Shown here piece after piece: positions 38,501 through 47,707 of a stretch of 64,000 nucleotides of DNA. This DNA is from an uncultured Verrucomicrobiota bacterium (GTDB lineage: Bacteria > Verrucomicrobiota > Verrucomicrobiia > Opitutales > Opitutaceae). The stretch is from assembly GCA_903869675.1 (NCBI GenBank), contig CAIQAB010000017.1, forward strand, positions 248,001-312,000, given 5' to 3'. The stretch's first letter is position 1, and the number at the start of each line of letters is the position of its first letter. Both the position numbers and the translations under genes were made by a program. The notes beneath the pieces are model-generated. The model had not been told where the DNA came from, searched no databases, and worked only from the letters and a program-made list of their open reading frames with translations.

Positions 38501-40168
38501 ATGTCCTTCTCTCCCGCTGGCAAATACACTCCCTTCCCGCCGGTCGCCCTGCCCGATCGCCAATGGCCGGATCGTGTCCACACCCGCGCTCCCATCTGGT
38601 GCTCGGTCGATCTGCGCGACGGCAACCAAGCCCTCGCCCAACCCATGAGCGTGGAGGAAAAACTCGAGTTTTTCGCCCTGCTGGTCGCGGTGGGGTTTAA
38701 ACAAATCGAGGTGGGCTTCCCCTCGGCCTCGCAGATCGAGTTCGATTTCTGCCGCCGCCTGATCGAGGAAAACCGCGTCCCCGCCGACGTCTCGCTCCAA
38801 ATCCTCTGCCAGTGCCGCGAGGACCTGATCGTGCGGTCACTGGAGGCCCTTCGCGGGGCCAAAAACATCATCTTCCACCTCTACAACTCGACCTCGCCCA
38901 AGCAGCGCACCTACGTCTTCGGCGCCACCCGCGAGGACATCAAAGGCATCGCCGTGCGCGGCGTCTCCTGGCTGAAGCAACACATGGGCCCGCTGGTCGC
39001 GGAGGGCGCTCATATCCGTCTGGAATATTCGCCGGAAAGTTTCACCAGCACGGAGCTCGATTTCGCCGTGGAGATTTGCGAGGCGGTGACCGACGTCTGG
39101 CAACCGACACCGGAGAACAAGATCATCCTCAACCTCCCCGCGACGGTCGAATACGCCACGCCCAACGTCCACGCCGACCAGATCGAGTGGATGTGCCGCC
39201 ACCTCACCCGCCGCGCCCTCACCGAGGTCTCGCTGCACACCCACAACGACCGCGGCACCGGCGTGGCCGCCACCGAGCTGGCCCTGCTCGCCGGGGCCGA
39301 CCGGGTCGAGGGCACGCTCTTCGGCAACGGCGAACGCACCGGCAACCTCGACGTCGTGACGGTCGCGCTCAATCTCCACACCCACGGCATCGAAACCGGG
39401 CTGGATTTCTCCAACCTCGCCCACATCCGCGAGGTCTACGAGCGCTGCACCCGCATGGAGGTGCCGCCCCGCCAGCCCTACGCCGGCGACCTCGTTTTCA
39501 CTGCGTTCAGCGGTTCGCACCAAGACGCCATTAAAAAATCCTGGCCCCACCAAAAACCCGGCCGCCCGTGGGATGTCATCTACATTCCGATCGACCCCGC
39601 CGACCTCGGCCGCACCTACAAGGCCATCATCCGCATCAATTCCCAATCCGGCAAAGGCGGAGTCGCCTACATCCTCGAAACCGAGTTCGGTTACCAGTTG
39701 CCCAAACTCATGCACAAGGAGATCGGCAAAGTCGTCAACGACCTCGCCGACCGCGAGGGCAAGGAGCTCGCCCCCGCCGAGATCCTCGCCGCCTTCCAAA
39801 ACGAATACCTCGCCCAACCCGCCGCGCCCATCGCCCTGCGCGCCTTCCGCACCACCGAACGCGGTGAACAGGTGACCTGCGAAGCCGCCCTGACCGTGCA
39901 CGGCGAGGCCGTGACGTTAACCGGCCAAGGCAACGGCCCGATCGACGCCTTCATGCGCGGCCTCGCCGCCACCGGGCGGGTGCCCGCCTGCGACGTGCAA
40001 AGCTACAACGAGCACTCCCTCGGCGGCGGGGCCGAGGCCCGCGCGGTCAGCTACATCCAGCTAAAATTCGCCGACGGCCATAGCCTCTTCGGTGCAGGCG
40101 TGGACACCAATATCGAGGTCGCCTCCATCCGCGCCATCGTCAGCGCCCTCAATCGGGCGCTGGTCTGA
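38501..40168 (+). CDS. leuA: 2-isopropylmalate synthase
   Basis: Condenses acetyl-CoA with 2-ketoisovalerate, the first step of leucine synthesis. TIM-barrel signatures: CSVDLRDGNQAL (catalytic and metal residues), HTHNDRGTGVAATEL and the GNGERTGN loop. The C-terminal regulatory (LeuA allosteric) domain ends the protein. At 555 residues it belongs to the long, actinobacterial-like form. The ATG at 38501 gives the expected N-terminus (YTPFPPVALPDRQWP). leuC and leuD lie over 22 kb away at the right end of the window. Confidence 0.95.
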   Translation: MSFSPAGKYTPFPPVALPDRQWPDRVHTRAPIWCSVDLRDGNQALAQPMSVEEKLEFFALLVAVGFKQIEVGFPSASQIEFDFCRRLIEENRVPADVSLQILCQCREDLIVRSLEALRGAKNIIFHLYNSTSPKQRTYVFGATREDIKGIAVRGVSWLKQHMGPLVAEGAHIRLEYSPESFTSTELDFAVEICEAVTDVWQPTPENKIILNLPATVEYATPNVHADQIEWMCRHLTRRALTEVSLHTHNDRGTGVAATELALLAGADRVEGTLFGNGERTGNLDVVTVALNLHTHGIETGLDFSNLAHIREVYERCTRMEVPPRQPYAGDLVFTAFSGSHQDAIKKSWPHQKPGRPWDVIYIPIDPADLGRTYKAIIRINSQSGKGGVAYILETEFGYQLPKLMHKEIGKVVNDLADREGKELAPAEILAAFQNEYLAQPAAPIALRAFRTTERGEQVTCEAALTVHGEAVTLTGQGNGPIDAFMRGLAATGRVPACDVQSYNEHSLGGGAEARAVSYIQLKFADGHSLFGAGVDTNIEVASIRAIVSALNRALV

Positions 40169-40225
40169 AACACATTTCCATCTCGTGGATGCCTCGCCGC
40201 GATTTCGCGCGGAAAAACCTTGCCA

Positions 40226-40254
40226 GACCAGACCAGACTTGGTCTGGTCTGGTC
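40226..40254. promoter_or_regulatory. Perfect palindrome touching the antitoxin start codon
   Basis: A 13-bp inverted repeat, GACCAGACCAGAC and its complement, with a 3-base spacer, ending at the base before the ATG at 40255. It is built of repeated GACCA/TGGTC units. Position and symmetry fit an operator for autoregulation by the antitoxin, or a transcript hairpin hiding the start. Confidence 0.7.
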
Positions 40255-40584
40255 ATGAAGACAATTAACATCCAAGCTGCGAAGACCCACCTGTCCAGGC
40301 TGGTCGAGGAAGTGGTGGCGGGCGAGGAGATCGTGCTCGCCAAGGCCGGTAAACCCCTCGTGCGGCTCGTGCCCTACGCTCCGGCGCGGGCGGTCCGGGT
40401 GGGCGGCCAGTTGGCCGGGCAGATCTGGTCCGCCCCCGATTGCTGGGCCCCGGACGACGATGTGTTCGCTGCCTCGATCGAGGCCCCGCTGCCCGCGCCC
40501 CGGCCTTATCGGTATCCGATGGCGCAGCCCTATGATCTGGCGGGGCAGTGCGTCGCCGAATCCACCCCTCCCCCCACCGCCTGA
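40255..40584 (+). CDS. Phd/YefM-type antitoxin
   Basis: 109 residues. MKTINIQAAKTHLSRLVEEV followed by GEEIVLAKAGKPLVRLVPY is the canonical Phd/YefM DNA-binding domain; the C-terminal part is Pro-rich and longer than usual, ending QCVAESTPPPTA. Start at ATG 40255, directly after the palindrome. It would neutralise the PIN toxin encoded 3 bases downstream and repress the pair. Confidence 0.88.
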   Translation: MKTINIQAAKTHLSRLVEEVVAGEEIVLAKAGKPLVRLVPYAPARAVRVGGQLAGQIWSAPDCWAPDDDVFAASIEAPLPAPRPYRYPMAQPYDLAGQCVAESTPPPTA

Positions 40585-40587
40585 GCC

Positions 40588-40965
40588 ATGCGTCTGCTGG
40601 TCGATTCGCATGCGCTCATCTGGTGGGCGGAAAACCCCGCCCAACTGACCCCGGCGGCCCGCGCAGCCATCGCCGATCCCGAGAACGAGGTGTTTATGAG
40701 CGCGGCCTCGCTCTGGGAAATCGGCCTGAAGGTCGCCAAAGGCAAACTCCGCGTGCCGGCGAACTTTGCCCAAACACTGCGCTTGGGAGGCTTCGCCGAC
40801 CTGCCGGTGCACGCGCGCCACGCCGAGCGTTCGCTCAGCCTGCCGCCGGTTCACGGAGACCCTTTTGATCGCATGCTGGTGGCGCAGGCACTGGAGGAAG
40901 GGCTAACCCTGGTGTCCTGCGATCAGTGGATCGCGGCTTATGGCGTGCGCCAGATCGTAGCCTAA
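40588..40965 (+). CDS. PIN-domain toxin (VapC-like)
   Basis: A 125-residue PIN-domain RNase. Acidic active-site residues in LLVDSHALIWW (Asp6), SLWEIGLKV (Glu44), DPFDRMLVAQA and VSCDQWI. This is the VapC subgroup often annotated as type II toxin with Phd partner. It lies between leuA and the LptF/G permease as a self-contained module with no visible boundary repeats. Confidence 0.9.
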   Translation: MRLLVDSHALIWWAENPAQLTPAARAAIADPENEVFMSAASLWEIGLKVAKGKLRVPANFAQTLRLGGFADLPVHARHAERSLSLPPVHGDPFDRMLVAQALEEGLTLVSCDQWIAAYGVRQIVA

Positions 40966-40988
40966 GCGCAACGTAGCGAGGGGCACCC

Positions 40989-42125
40989 TCAGGCCCGGTC
41001 CACCCGCTGAAACAACCAGCCGCCCACCACCGCGTAGAGCAAAGGCGGCAGCCAAACCCAAATCTCCGGGTGGAGTGCAGGGCTGCGCTCCAGCATCCGC
41101 GCCAAGGCGTCGAGGAAGTAGTAGCCCAACACCAAAGCCACCGCGATGCCGAGGTTGGCCGAGGTCTCCTTGCGCGAGACTTTGATGCCGAGCGGCACGG
41201 TGATGACGGCGAACGCCAGCACGGCGAAGCTGCCCGCCGCACGCGAACTCAAGATCACCGCGATGCGGGTGAGATCGCGCCGCTCCGTATCGCTGGCCGC
41301 GGCCCCCTTGGCGAGTAGCGCGGTCCGCCGCGCGCGCAGTTCATCAAAGGTCATGAACATGATTTTCTGCCCGGCCTGGATCTGCCGAAACACCCCGTCC
41401 AGCGGGAGCTCAACCGTGAGCGAGTCGGAATTACCGATCGGCTGGGGCTTGGAAAAATCTTCCGGATCGAGCCGGGCCCGGGTCTCGGCGCTGGCCTCGA
41501 AGAGCGTCAGCACCAAGCGGTCGTCCGCCTCGCGCAGGGCGATAGTCGCGCGCCGGGCGCGAACCAAGCCGGTGACCCGCTTCTGGGTGTCGAGTTTCCA
41601 GAGCCAGAAATCCTTTAATTCCGACCCTTTCCGCTCGTTGACGTAGACGACGAAACCATCGAAATCCCGGACAAATGTCTTGGGCACGATGAAGTTGAGC
41701 GGATTCTGCCGCACCGCCTCGAGCAGGGTGACGCGATACTCCGTCTGGGCTCTCGGCATGATCTCGAAGTTCAAAGCCAGAGATAGCGCCACACCCACCC
41801 AGGCGATCCACCACACCGGCCGCGCGATATAGCGCAGGCTCAAACCCGCCGCCCGCATGGCGGTGATCTCATGCTGGCTCGACATCCGGCCGAGCACGAG
41901 CAGCACGCCGGTCAGCAACCCGATGGGCAAGGCATAGACCGCCACAAACGGCACCAGCAGGCCGAGCAGGCGCGCCGCCGTGGCCGGATCCAACTGGCCC
42001 GCCACGACGTAGCCGAGCAAGTCGCGGAGGGCCTGGCCCGCGATGAGGACGAAGCCGAAGAGCCCCACCGCCGCCGCGCACGCCGCCGCGACACTGGCGA
42101 GAAGGTGGCGTTGCAAGAGTCCCAT
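40989..42125 (-). CDS. LptF/LptG family lipopolysaccharide export permease
   Basis: 378 residues with the YjgP/YjgQ architecture: three N-terminal membrane helices (LLQRHLLASV start; LIAGQALRDLLGYVVAGQL; VYALPIGLLTGVLLVLGRMS), the conserved ITAMRAAGLSLRYIARPV loop, a periplasmic beta-jellyroll, and three C-terminal helices (AVLAFAVITVPLGIKVSR). It would form half of the LptFG transporter extracting lipopolysaccharide from the inner membrane. The start is put at ATG 42125, which aligns with the family start; a TTG at 42215 would overlap the divergent rlmN leader. Confidence 0.88.
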   Translation of the reverse strand: MGLLQRHLLASVAAACAAAVGLFGFVLIAGQALRDLLGYVVAGQLDPATAARLLGLLVPFVAVYALPIGLLTGVLLVLGRMSSQHEITAMRAAGLSLRYIARPVWWIAWVGVALSLALNFEIMPRAQTEYRVTLLEAVRQNPLNFIVPKTFVRDFDGFVVYVNERKGSELKDFWLWKLDTQKRVTGLVRARRATIALREADDRLVLTLFEASAETRARLDPEDFSKPQPIGNSDSLTVELPLDGVFRQIQAGQKIMFMTFDELRARRTALLAKGAAASDTERRDLTRIAVILSSRAAGSFAVLAFAVITVPLGIKVSRKETSANLGIAVALVLGYYFLDALARMLERSPALHPEIWVWLPPLLYAVVGGWLFQRVDRA

Positions 42126-42217
42126 GGCGAGGCAGAGCAGAAAGGTGGAAAAAGAGGCGACCGCGGCGCGAGGTTGCCGTTGCCAAGCATCCGGCGCGTG
42201 CGACCTTGTTTCCAAGC

Positions 42218-43339
42218 ATGAAGTTCGCGCCCGCCAAGCCGGCCCTGACCGGCGAGACCCTCGAAACCCTCTCCGCCCGCCTAAGCGAACGCGGCGAACC
42301 GGCCTTTCGCGCCCGCCAGATCCTCGACTGGGTTTACAAAAAACGCGCCCGCTCCTGGGACGAAATGAGCAACCTTTCCAAGCCCCTCCGCGCGTGGCTG
42401 GCGGAGACTTTCGAGCTGATACCCATCGGCCTGCTCTTCGACAAACAGTCGCGCGACGTCACCGATAAGCTGCTTTTCGAGCTCGGCGACCGTGCTCTGA
42501 TCGAGACCGTGATCATCCGTGCCCCGCAGGAGGGCGTGGGCCTCGACGAGTCGCGCAAGACCATCTGCATCTCCACCCAGGTCGGCTGCGCCATGGCGTG
42601 CAAATTTTGCGCGTCCGGCCTGGCCGGACTGAAACGTGACCTCGAGGCCGGTGAGATCGTCGCCCAGCTCCTCCACGTCTGCTACCGCGAGGATGCCCAC
42701 GATCCCCGCGCCCACGCCGGCCTCGCCACCTTCGACAACATCGTGGTCATGGGCATGGGCGAACCCCTCGCCAACTACGACGCCGTCCTCCGCGCCCTGA
42801 CCATCGTGAACGCCGAGTGGGGCCTCGGCTTCGGCGCGCGCCGCATCACGCTCTCGACCAGCGGGCTCGTGCCGAAAATCCTCCGCCTAGCCGACGAGCC
42901 ACTGGGCTTCCGCCTCGCCATCTCCCTCCACGGTGCGACCGACGAGGTCCGCGAGAAGATCATGCCGGTGAACAAGGCCTACCCTCTGGATAAACTCATC
43001 CCCGCGATCAAAGTCTTCACCGAGAAACACGGCCGCATGGTGACGCTCGAGTTTATCCTGATCGAGGACGTGAACGACTCCCTCGAACAAGCCGCCGCCC
43101 TGCGCGATATCGCCGCCGATCTGCACGCGCACGTGAACTTGATCCCCTACAACACCGTCGAGGGGTTGCCGTGGAAACGCCCGTCGGGTAATCGCATGGA
43201 GCGCTTCGCCGATATCCTGCGCGAGGCCCGCGTGCCGGTGACCCTGCGCCGCGAAAAAGGCCACGATATCGACGCCGCCTGCGGGCAGCTCCGCCTTAAG
43301 ACCGAAAAAGACCGGGAAACGCTGGCGAGCCCGGCCTGA
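42218..43339 (+). CDS. rlmN: Dual-specificity RNA methyltransferase RlmN
   Basis: Radical-SAM enzyme that adds a C2-methyl group to A2503 of 23S rRNA and A37 of some tRNAs. The cluster motif CxxxCxxC is in QVGCAMACKFCASG. Also seen: GMGEPLANYDAV, ITLSTSGLVPKI, HGATDEVREKIMPVN, LIPYNTVEG and, near the end, DIDAACGQL with the methyl-carrier cysteine. The length of 373 residues is typical. ATG 42218 is preferred to TTG 42206. Confidence 0.95.
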   Translation: MKFAPAKPALTGETLETLSARLSERGEPAFRARQILDWVYKKRARSWDEMSNLSKPLRAWLAETFELIPIGLLFDKQSRDVTDKLLFELGDRALIETVIIRAPQEGVGLDESRKTICISTQVGCAMACKFCASGLAGLKRDLEAGEIVAQLLHVCYREDAHDPRAHAGLATFDNIVVMGMGEPLANYDAVLRALTIVNAEWGLGFGARRITLSTSGLVPKILRLADEPLGFRLAISLHGATDEVREKIMPVNKAYPLDKLIPAIKVFTEKHGRMVTLEFILIEDVNDSLEQAAALRDIAADLHAHVNLIPYNTVEGLPWKRPSGNRMERFADILREARVPVTLRREKGHDIDAACGQLRLKTEKDRETLASPA

Positions 43340-43341
43340 AC

Positions 43342-43503
43342 CCGGATACCGCGATTATCCCGGCGGAGTATCGCGCAAGTTGTCGAGCCGTTGGGTAGGT
43401 GCATAATCCCCGGCCTGCACCTGGAAGGGGCTGGTCGCGGGGGACGCCCGAGCCGCCGACCAACAGCTTGTGCCAGACGACCCGCGATAATCGCGGTATT
43501 CGG
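43342..43503. repeat. Inverted-repeat element downstream of rlmN
   Basis: Two 22-base arms, 43342-43363 (with ATACCGCGATTATC) and 43482-43503, are inverted copies agreeing at 20 of 22 positions, separated by about 118 bases. Weaker inverted similarity continues inward (GCAAGTTGT against ACAAGCTGT). The length and terminal repeats resemble a small non-autonomous element, or a very long hairpin between rlmN and the convergent glucosidase. Confidence 0.55.
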
Positions 43504-43530
43504 CTTAAACCCAACGGCCCCGTGCCCGGC

Positions 43531-44886
43531 TCAGACCAGTGCGTTGCGGGCCATGACTTGGGAATACCAGCGGGCGCTCAGCTTGGGCGTGCGCTTCTGG
43601 GTCTGGAAATCGCAGTAAACCACGCCAAAGCGACGCTGGTAGCCATCCTCCCACTCGTAGTTGTCCATGAACGACCAGAGGAAATAGCCGGCCACGGGCA
43701 CGCCGTCCACGGCGGCACGGCGCAGCTCCCCGAGGTAGTTTCGCACGAGGTCGCGGCGGTGCAGATCCTGGACCTCTCCGGCCACCGGCGGAGCGTCATC
43801 GTAGCCGCAGCCGTTTTCCGTGACGTAGATTTTTTTCACGCCGTAGACTTCCGCCGCCAGACGAGGCCCCCAGTAAAGGGCCTGCGGCGCGATCTTTAGC
43901 CAGACGGCGTCGGCCTTTGGATAACTCTCCGGAAACGGGAGCTTCTCGACCGCGCCGCGTTTGCCCGCCCGCACAAACTCGCCGGTGTAGATGTTCAGTC
44001 CGAGAAAATCCGTCGGTTGGGCGATGAGCGCCAGATCGCCTTTCGCCACGACCGGACGGTTCGCACCGGCGGCCTTGAAGTAGGCCGGATCGTAGGCACC
44101 ACGATAAATAGGCTCGAGCACCCGCCAGTTGCCCTGACGGAAGGCCTTCCTCGCCGCCGCGATGTCGGCCTCGGTCTCGGTGACCGGGATCGGGCAGTAG
44201 GAGTTGTCGGTGATGCCGACTTTTGCCCCACGACCGCCGTGCTCGCGCACCGCCCGCACCCCGTGTCCGTGGCAGAGGAGGGCGTTGTGGTAGGTCTGGT
44301 TGACGACACCCGCGCCGAGCTTGAGTCCGGGGGCCTTCTGGCCGTTGCCGTAGCCGAGCTGGGTAAAGCACATCACCTCGTTGAGAGTGATCCAGTTTTT
44401 CACCCGATCGCCAAAGGCCTTCACGATGGTATCGGCGTAGGTGGCAAAGGCATCCGCCACCCGGCGATCCCGCCAGCCCCCGAAGCGCGTCTCCAGCACT
44501 TGCGGCAAATCCCAGTGGAACATCGTCACCCAGGGCGTGAGCCCATGTTTTTCCATCGAGTCGAAGAGCCGGTGGTAGAAATCGAGGCCCTTCTGGTTGA
44601 GGGCGCCGTCACCCTCGGGATAGATGCGCGGCCACGCGAGTGAGAGCCGGTAATGGCTCGCCCCGAGGGACCGCATGAGCTTAAAATCCGCGGCATAGCG
44701 GGTGTAGTGTTCACAGGCGGTGTCGAGCGTGTCGCCGTTGAGCACCCGGCCGGGTTCACGCGCAAAAGTATCCCACACGGACGGACCTTTGCCGTCGGTG
44801 AAAGCGGCACCCTCGATCTGCGGAGCGGCGGCGGCAAAGCCCCAGACGAAGTTCTTCGGGAAAGACAGAGGGCGGGGACGGATCAT
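43531..44886 (-). CDS. Beta-glucosidase, glycoside hydrolase family 1
   Basis: 451-residue TIM-barrel enzyme hydrolysing beta-glucosides such as cellobiose. The N-terminal signature FPKNFVWGFAAAAPQIEGA, the acid/base glutamate in TLNEVMCF and the nucleophile glutamate in YVTENGCGYDD are present, along with the WSFMDNYEWEDGY segment. No signal peptide, so it probably acts in the cytoplasm on imported sugars. A 70-base AT-rich gap to hemC probably carries its promoter. Confidence 0.93.
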   Translation of the reverse strand: MIRPRPLSFPKNFVWGFAAAAPQIEGAAFTDGKGPSVWDTFAREPGRVLNGDTLDTACEHYTRYAADFKLMRSLGASHYRLSLAWPRIYPEGDGALNQKGLDFYHRLFDSMEKHGLTPWVTMFHWDLPQVLETRFGGWRDRRVADAFATYADTIVKAFGDRVKNWITLNEVMCFTQLGYGNGQKAPGLKLGAGVVNQTYHNALLCHGHGVRAVREHGGRGAKVGITDNSYCPIPVTETEADIAAARKAFRQGNWRVLEPIYRGAYDPAYFKAAGANRPVVAKGDLALIAQPTDFLGLNIYTGEFVRAGKRGAVEKLPFPESYPKADAVWLKIAPQALYWGPRLAAEVYGVKKIYVTENGCGYDDAPPVAGEVQDLHRRDLVRNYLGELRRAAVDGVPVAGYFLWSFMDNYEWEDGYQRRFGVVYCDFQTQKRTPKLSARWYSQVMARNALV

Positions 44887-44956
44887 TTTAATTGCATAGA
44901 ATTACAGCTTTAAATCGCACGCGGCTGCAAGTCTGCATCTAGGCGGGCAGGGAGCT

Positions 44957-45814
44957 TCACACGGCGAAGCCAAAATGCCGGAGCAGCGTCCGGGCCGTGG
45001 CCTCGGGCGCATCGATCTCGGCGTCGCTGAGCGGCAGGCTGCGCAGACCGATCTCGTGGTGGTAGAACCAGAGCGTGTCAGCCGTGACGTGCGCGGCAAA
45101 GGCGGTCTGGCAACCGCCCCCGAGCGCGGCCTGGAAAGCCCGCTCAAGGGTGACCGCACGGAAAGTGCGGTGGTCGAGCACGCTGCGAATCCGCTCCACA
45201 TCCGCGACGCGCGTCTGAAGTGCGATCGCAGCCTGGCCGACCGCGGGGACCATGTGTTCGCAGCCGAGGGCGTGGAAGCTGACGCCTTGCCAGCCACCGA
45301 TGCCGAGCCGGCGCAGGCCGGCGGCAGCGAGCACGGTGGCGTCGGCGACATGGTCCTGGCCGATTTTGCGCAGGCGGGTGTCCACGTTGCCGCGGATCTC
45401 GGTGAAGGTCGCGTCGGGAAAGAGCATCGCGAGTTGCAGCCGGCGGCGCGGACTGCTCGTCGCGATCACCGCGGGCGTCTCCACGCCGTCGCGGAGGACG
45501 AGGATATCACGCGGGTCTTCGCGCGGCAGATAGCCCGCGACGGCCAGTCCGGCGGGCAATTCGCCCGGCAGGTCCTTGCAACTGTGGACGGCGACGTCGG
45601 CCTCGCCGCGCAGCAAGGCCTCCTCGAGTTCCTTGGTGAAAAGCCCCTTGCCGCCCTGTTTTTCGAGGGACCACTCGACGCGTTGGTCGCCGGTCGTGAC
45701 GATGCGCCTCAGCTCGGGCTCGACTCCGAGCGCGGCGCGCAAGTGCTCCGCGACCTGCCCGGTCTGGGCAAGTGCGAGCGGGCTCTGGCGGGTGGCGAGG
45801 ATGAGCTTCGGCAC
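44957..45814 (-). CDS. hemC: Hydroxymethylbilane synthase (porphobilinogen deaminase)
   Basis: Polymerises four porphobilinogens in haem synthesis. Signatures: LATRQSPLALAQ, GKGLFTKELEEALL, VHSCKDLPGEL (catalytic Asp), TSSPRRRLQL, IRGNVDTRLRK, and GGGCQTAFAAH with the cysteine that binds the dipyrromethane cofactor. Start put at GTG 45814 (VPKLILATRQ), 285 residues, because the longer frame to ATG 45865 runs through the ilvC terminator. Somewhat short compared with about 310 for the family. Confidence 0.92.
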   Translation of the reverse strand: MPKLILATRQSPLALAQTGQVAEHLRAALGVEPELRRIVTTGDQRVEWSLEKQGGKGLFTKELEEALLRGEADVAVHSCKDLPGELPAGLAVAGYLPREDPRDILVLRDGVETPAVIATSSPRRRLQLAMLFPDATFTEIRGNVDTRLRKIGQDHVADATVLAAAGLRRLGIGGWQGVSFHALGCEHMVPAVGQAAIALQTRVADVERIRSVLDHRTFRAVTLERAFQAALGGGCQTAFAAHVTADTLWFYHHEIGLRSLPLSDAEIDAPEATARTLLRHFGFAV

Positions 45815-45846
45815 GGGAAAAGGAGCCAGGAGCTGGGAGCTGGAAT

Positions 45847-45880
45847 AAAAAGAGGCCGAGGCCATTACGCCTGCGGCCTC
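45847..45880 (-). terminator. Intrinsic terminator of ilvN-ilvC
   Basis: On the minus strand GAGGCCG (from 45880) pairs with CGGCCTC, the loop is 15 bases and TTTTT follows at 45847-45851. It lies 37 bases beyond the ilvC stop and just before the hemC start. Confidence 0.8.
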
Positions 45881-45916
45881 GAGAGTTGAATTCTAGTTTC
45901 TAGCTTCTTTCAAAGC

Positions 45917-46948
45917 TCAGCCCGCGTAGGCGCCTTGCACGCCACCGATGTTGCGCTTGGGCATCCAGGGCATGAGGCTGCGGAGGCGTTCGCCGGTCTT
46001 TTCGATCGGGTGGGCCTCGCCGGCCTTGAGCAGCTTGTTGTAGTTCTTCAGGCCGCCCTTGTATTCGGCGACCCACTCTTTGACGAACTTGCCGGACTGG
46101 ATCTCTTTGAGGATCTTCTTCATCTCGGCCTTGGTCTTGGCGTTCACGACGCGGGGGCCGCGGGTGATGTCGCCGAACTTGGCGGTCTCGGAGATGGAGA
46201 AACGCATGCCGGAGATGCCCTTTTCATACATCAGATCGCAGATGAGCTTCAGCTCGTGAAGGCACTCGAAGTAGGCCATCTCGGGCTGGTAACCGGCCTC
46301 GATGAGGGTCTCGAAGCCCGCCTGCACGAGGGCGGAGGCGCCACCGCAGAGCACGGCCTGCTCGCCGAAGAGATCGGTCTCGGTCTCTTCCTTGAAGGTG
46401 GTCTGGAGCACGCCGGCGCGGGTGCTGCCGATGCCCTTGGCCCAAGCGAGGGCGTTTTTCTTGGCCTTCTTGGACTTGTCCTGGGCGACGGCGATGAGGG
46501 CGGGCATGCCCTTGCCTTCAACGTAGAGGCGGCGGACCATGTGGCCGGGGCCCTTGGGAGCGACCATGATGACGTCGACATCGGCCGGCACCGTGATGAG
46601 GCCAAAGTGGATGGCGAGGCCGTGCGAGAAGACGAGGGTCTTGCCCTTCTTAAGGTTGGGCTCGATGTCCTTCTTGTAGACGTCGGCCTGCTTCATGTCG
46701 GGGAGGCCGACGAGGATGATGTCGGCGAGGCGGACGGCCTCGGCGGTCGAGACTACCTTGAAGCCGTGCTTCTCGGCGACGGGCTTGGACTTGGAGCCTT
46801 CGTAGAGGCCGATGATCACGTTCACGCCGGAGTCCTTGAGGTTGAGCGCATGGGCGTGGCCTTGGGAACCGTAGCCGAGAACGGCGATGGTCTTGTTGGT
46901 GTAGAGGCCGAGATCGGCGTCTTTGTCGGTGTATACTTTGGCGGGCAT
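45917..46948 (-). CDS. ilvC: Ketol-acid reductoisomerase
   Basis: Converts acetolactate to dihydroxyisovalerate (valine, leucine) and the isoleucine equivalent, using NAD(P)H. Signatures: [19 protein letters not shown] with the cofactor loop, [12 protein letters not shown], and the C-terminal knotted helical domain with LCGG and [22 protein letters not shown]-like [12 protein letters not shown]. The length of 343 residues marks the class I short form. Preceded by ilvN with 53 bases between, and followed by a terminator. Confidence 0.96.
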   Translation of the reverse strand: MPAKVYTDKDADLGLYTNKTIAVLGYGSQGHAHALNLKDSGVNVIIGLYEGSKSKPVAEKHGFKVVSTAEAVRLADIILVGLPDMKQADVYKKDIEPNLKKGKTLVFSHGLAIHFGLITVPADVDVIMVAPKGPGHMVRRLYVEGKGMPALIAVAQDKSKKAKKNALAWAKGIGSTRAGVLQTTFKEETETDLFGEQAVLCGGASALVQAGFETLIEAGYQPEMAYFECLHELKLICDLMYEKGISGMRFSISETAKFGDITRGPRVVNAKTKAEMKKILKEIQSGKFVKEWVAEYKGGLKNYNKLLKAGEAHPIEKTGERLRSLMPWMPKRNIGGVQGAYAG

Positions 46949-47001
46949 GTTGGGAAAAAACAGCGGGGTTTGAGGTTTGGGGAAACAGGGGCGCGGGAGA
47001 C

Positions 47002-47472
47002 TCAGCGCTTCAGCGCGAGGGTGCCGGTGCGGGCGAGCTCGAGGATGCCGAACGGCGCGAGCAGATCGAGGAAGGCGGTGACCTTGGCGGCGTCGCCCAC
47101 CAGCTCGACGATGAGCTCGTTGTGGTCGACGTTGACGATCTTCGTGCGGAAGATCTCGCAGATCTGCATGACCTCGGAGCGGGACTTGGCGGTGGCCTTG
47201 ACCTTGACCAGCACGAGCTCGCGCTGCACGGCCTGGCCATCCTTGAAGTCGGTCACCTCGACGACATTTACCAACTTGCGCACCTGCTTGATCGAAAGGT
47301 CGAGCGCGGTGTCATCGCCCTTCAGCACCACCGTGATGCGCGAGAGCGAGGCATCGTGGGTGGGCGCGACGTTGAGCGAGTCGATGTTGAAACCACGGCC
47401 GGAGAAAAGGCCGGTGACGCGGGCGAGGACGCCGAACTTGTTCTCAACCAGAATCGAGATCGTGTGACGCAT
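47002..47472 (-). CDS. ilvN: Acetolactate synthase small (regulatory) subunit
   Basis: 156 residues with an N-terminal ACT domain ([23 protein letters not shown]; then [12 protein letters not shown]) that binds valine for feedback control, and the C-terminal IlvH-type domain ([27 protein letters not shown]). The large subunit gene ilvB, normally directly upstream, is absent: a tRNA and asd lie there instead. It is co-oriented with ilvC. Confidence 0.94.
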   Translation of the reverse strand: MRHTISILVENKFGVLARVTGLFSGRGFNIDSLNVAPTHDASLSRITVVLKGDDTALDLSIKQVRKLVNVVEVTDFKDGQAVQRELVLVKVKATAKSRSEVMQICEIFRTKIVNVDHNELIVELVGDAAKVTAFLDLLAPFGILELARTGTLALKR

Positions 47473-47513
47473 GGACGAAGGGTTTTGCGGAAAGGTAGAG
47501 GGAAAAAGGAAGC

Positions 47514-47590
47514 TGGTGGACGCTGAGGGACTCGAACCCCCGACACCCTCGGTGTAAGCGAGGTGCTCTAACCAACTGAGCTAAGCGTCC
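47514..47590 (-). tRNA. tRNA-Val (anticodon TAC)
   Basis: Minus-strand cloverleaf: acceptor GGACGCT/AGCGTCC, D-arm with AGCTCAGTTGGTTAGAGC, anticodon stem CCTCG/CGAGG around loop CTTACAC (anticodon TAC) and T-loop GGTTCGAGTCC. The CCA end is encoded (47514-47516). Confidence 0.96.
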
Positions 47591-47707
47591 GAACCAAAGG
47601 AGCTAGGAAAGCCAAGGCCCTCGGCGGCTGACAAGGGTTATTTGAAAGGAGCGCCGAGGACGGCGCATCCGGCAACCGGAAACCGACGGGGCATAGAATC
47701 GCGAAAC

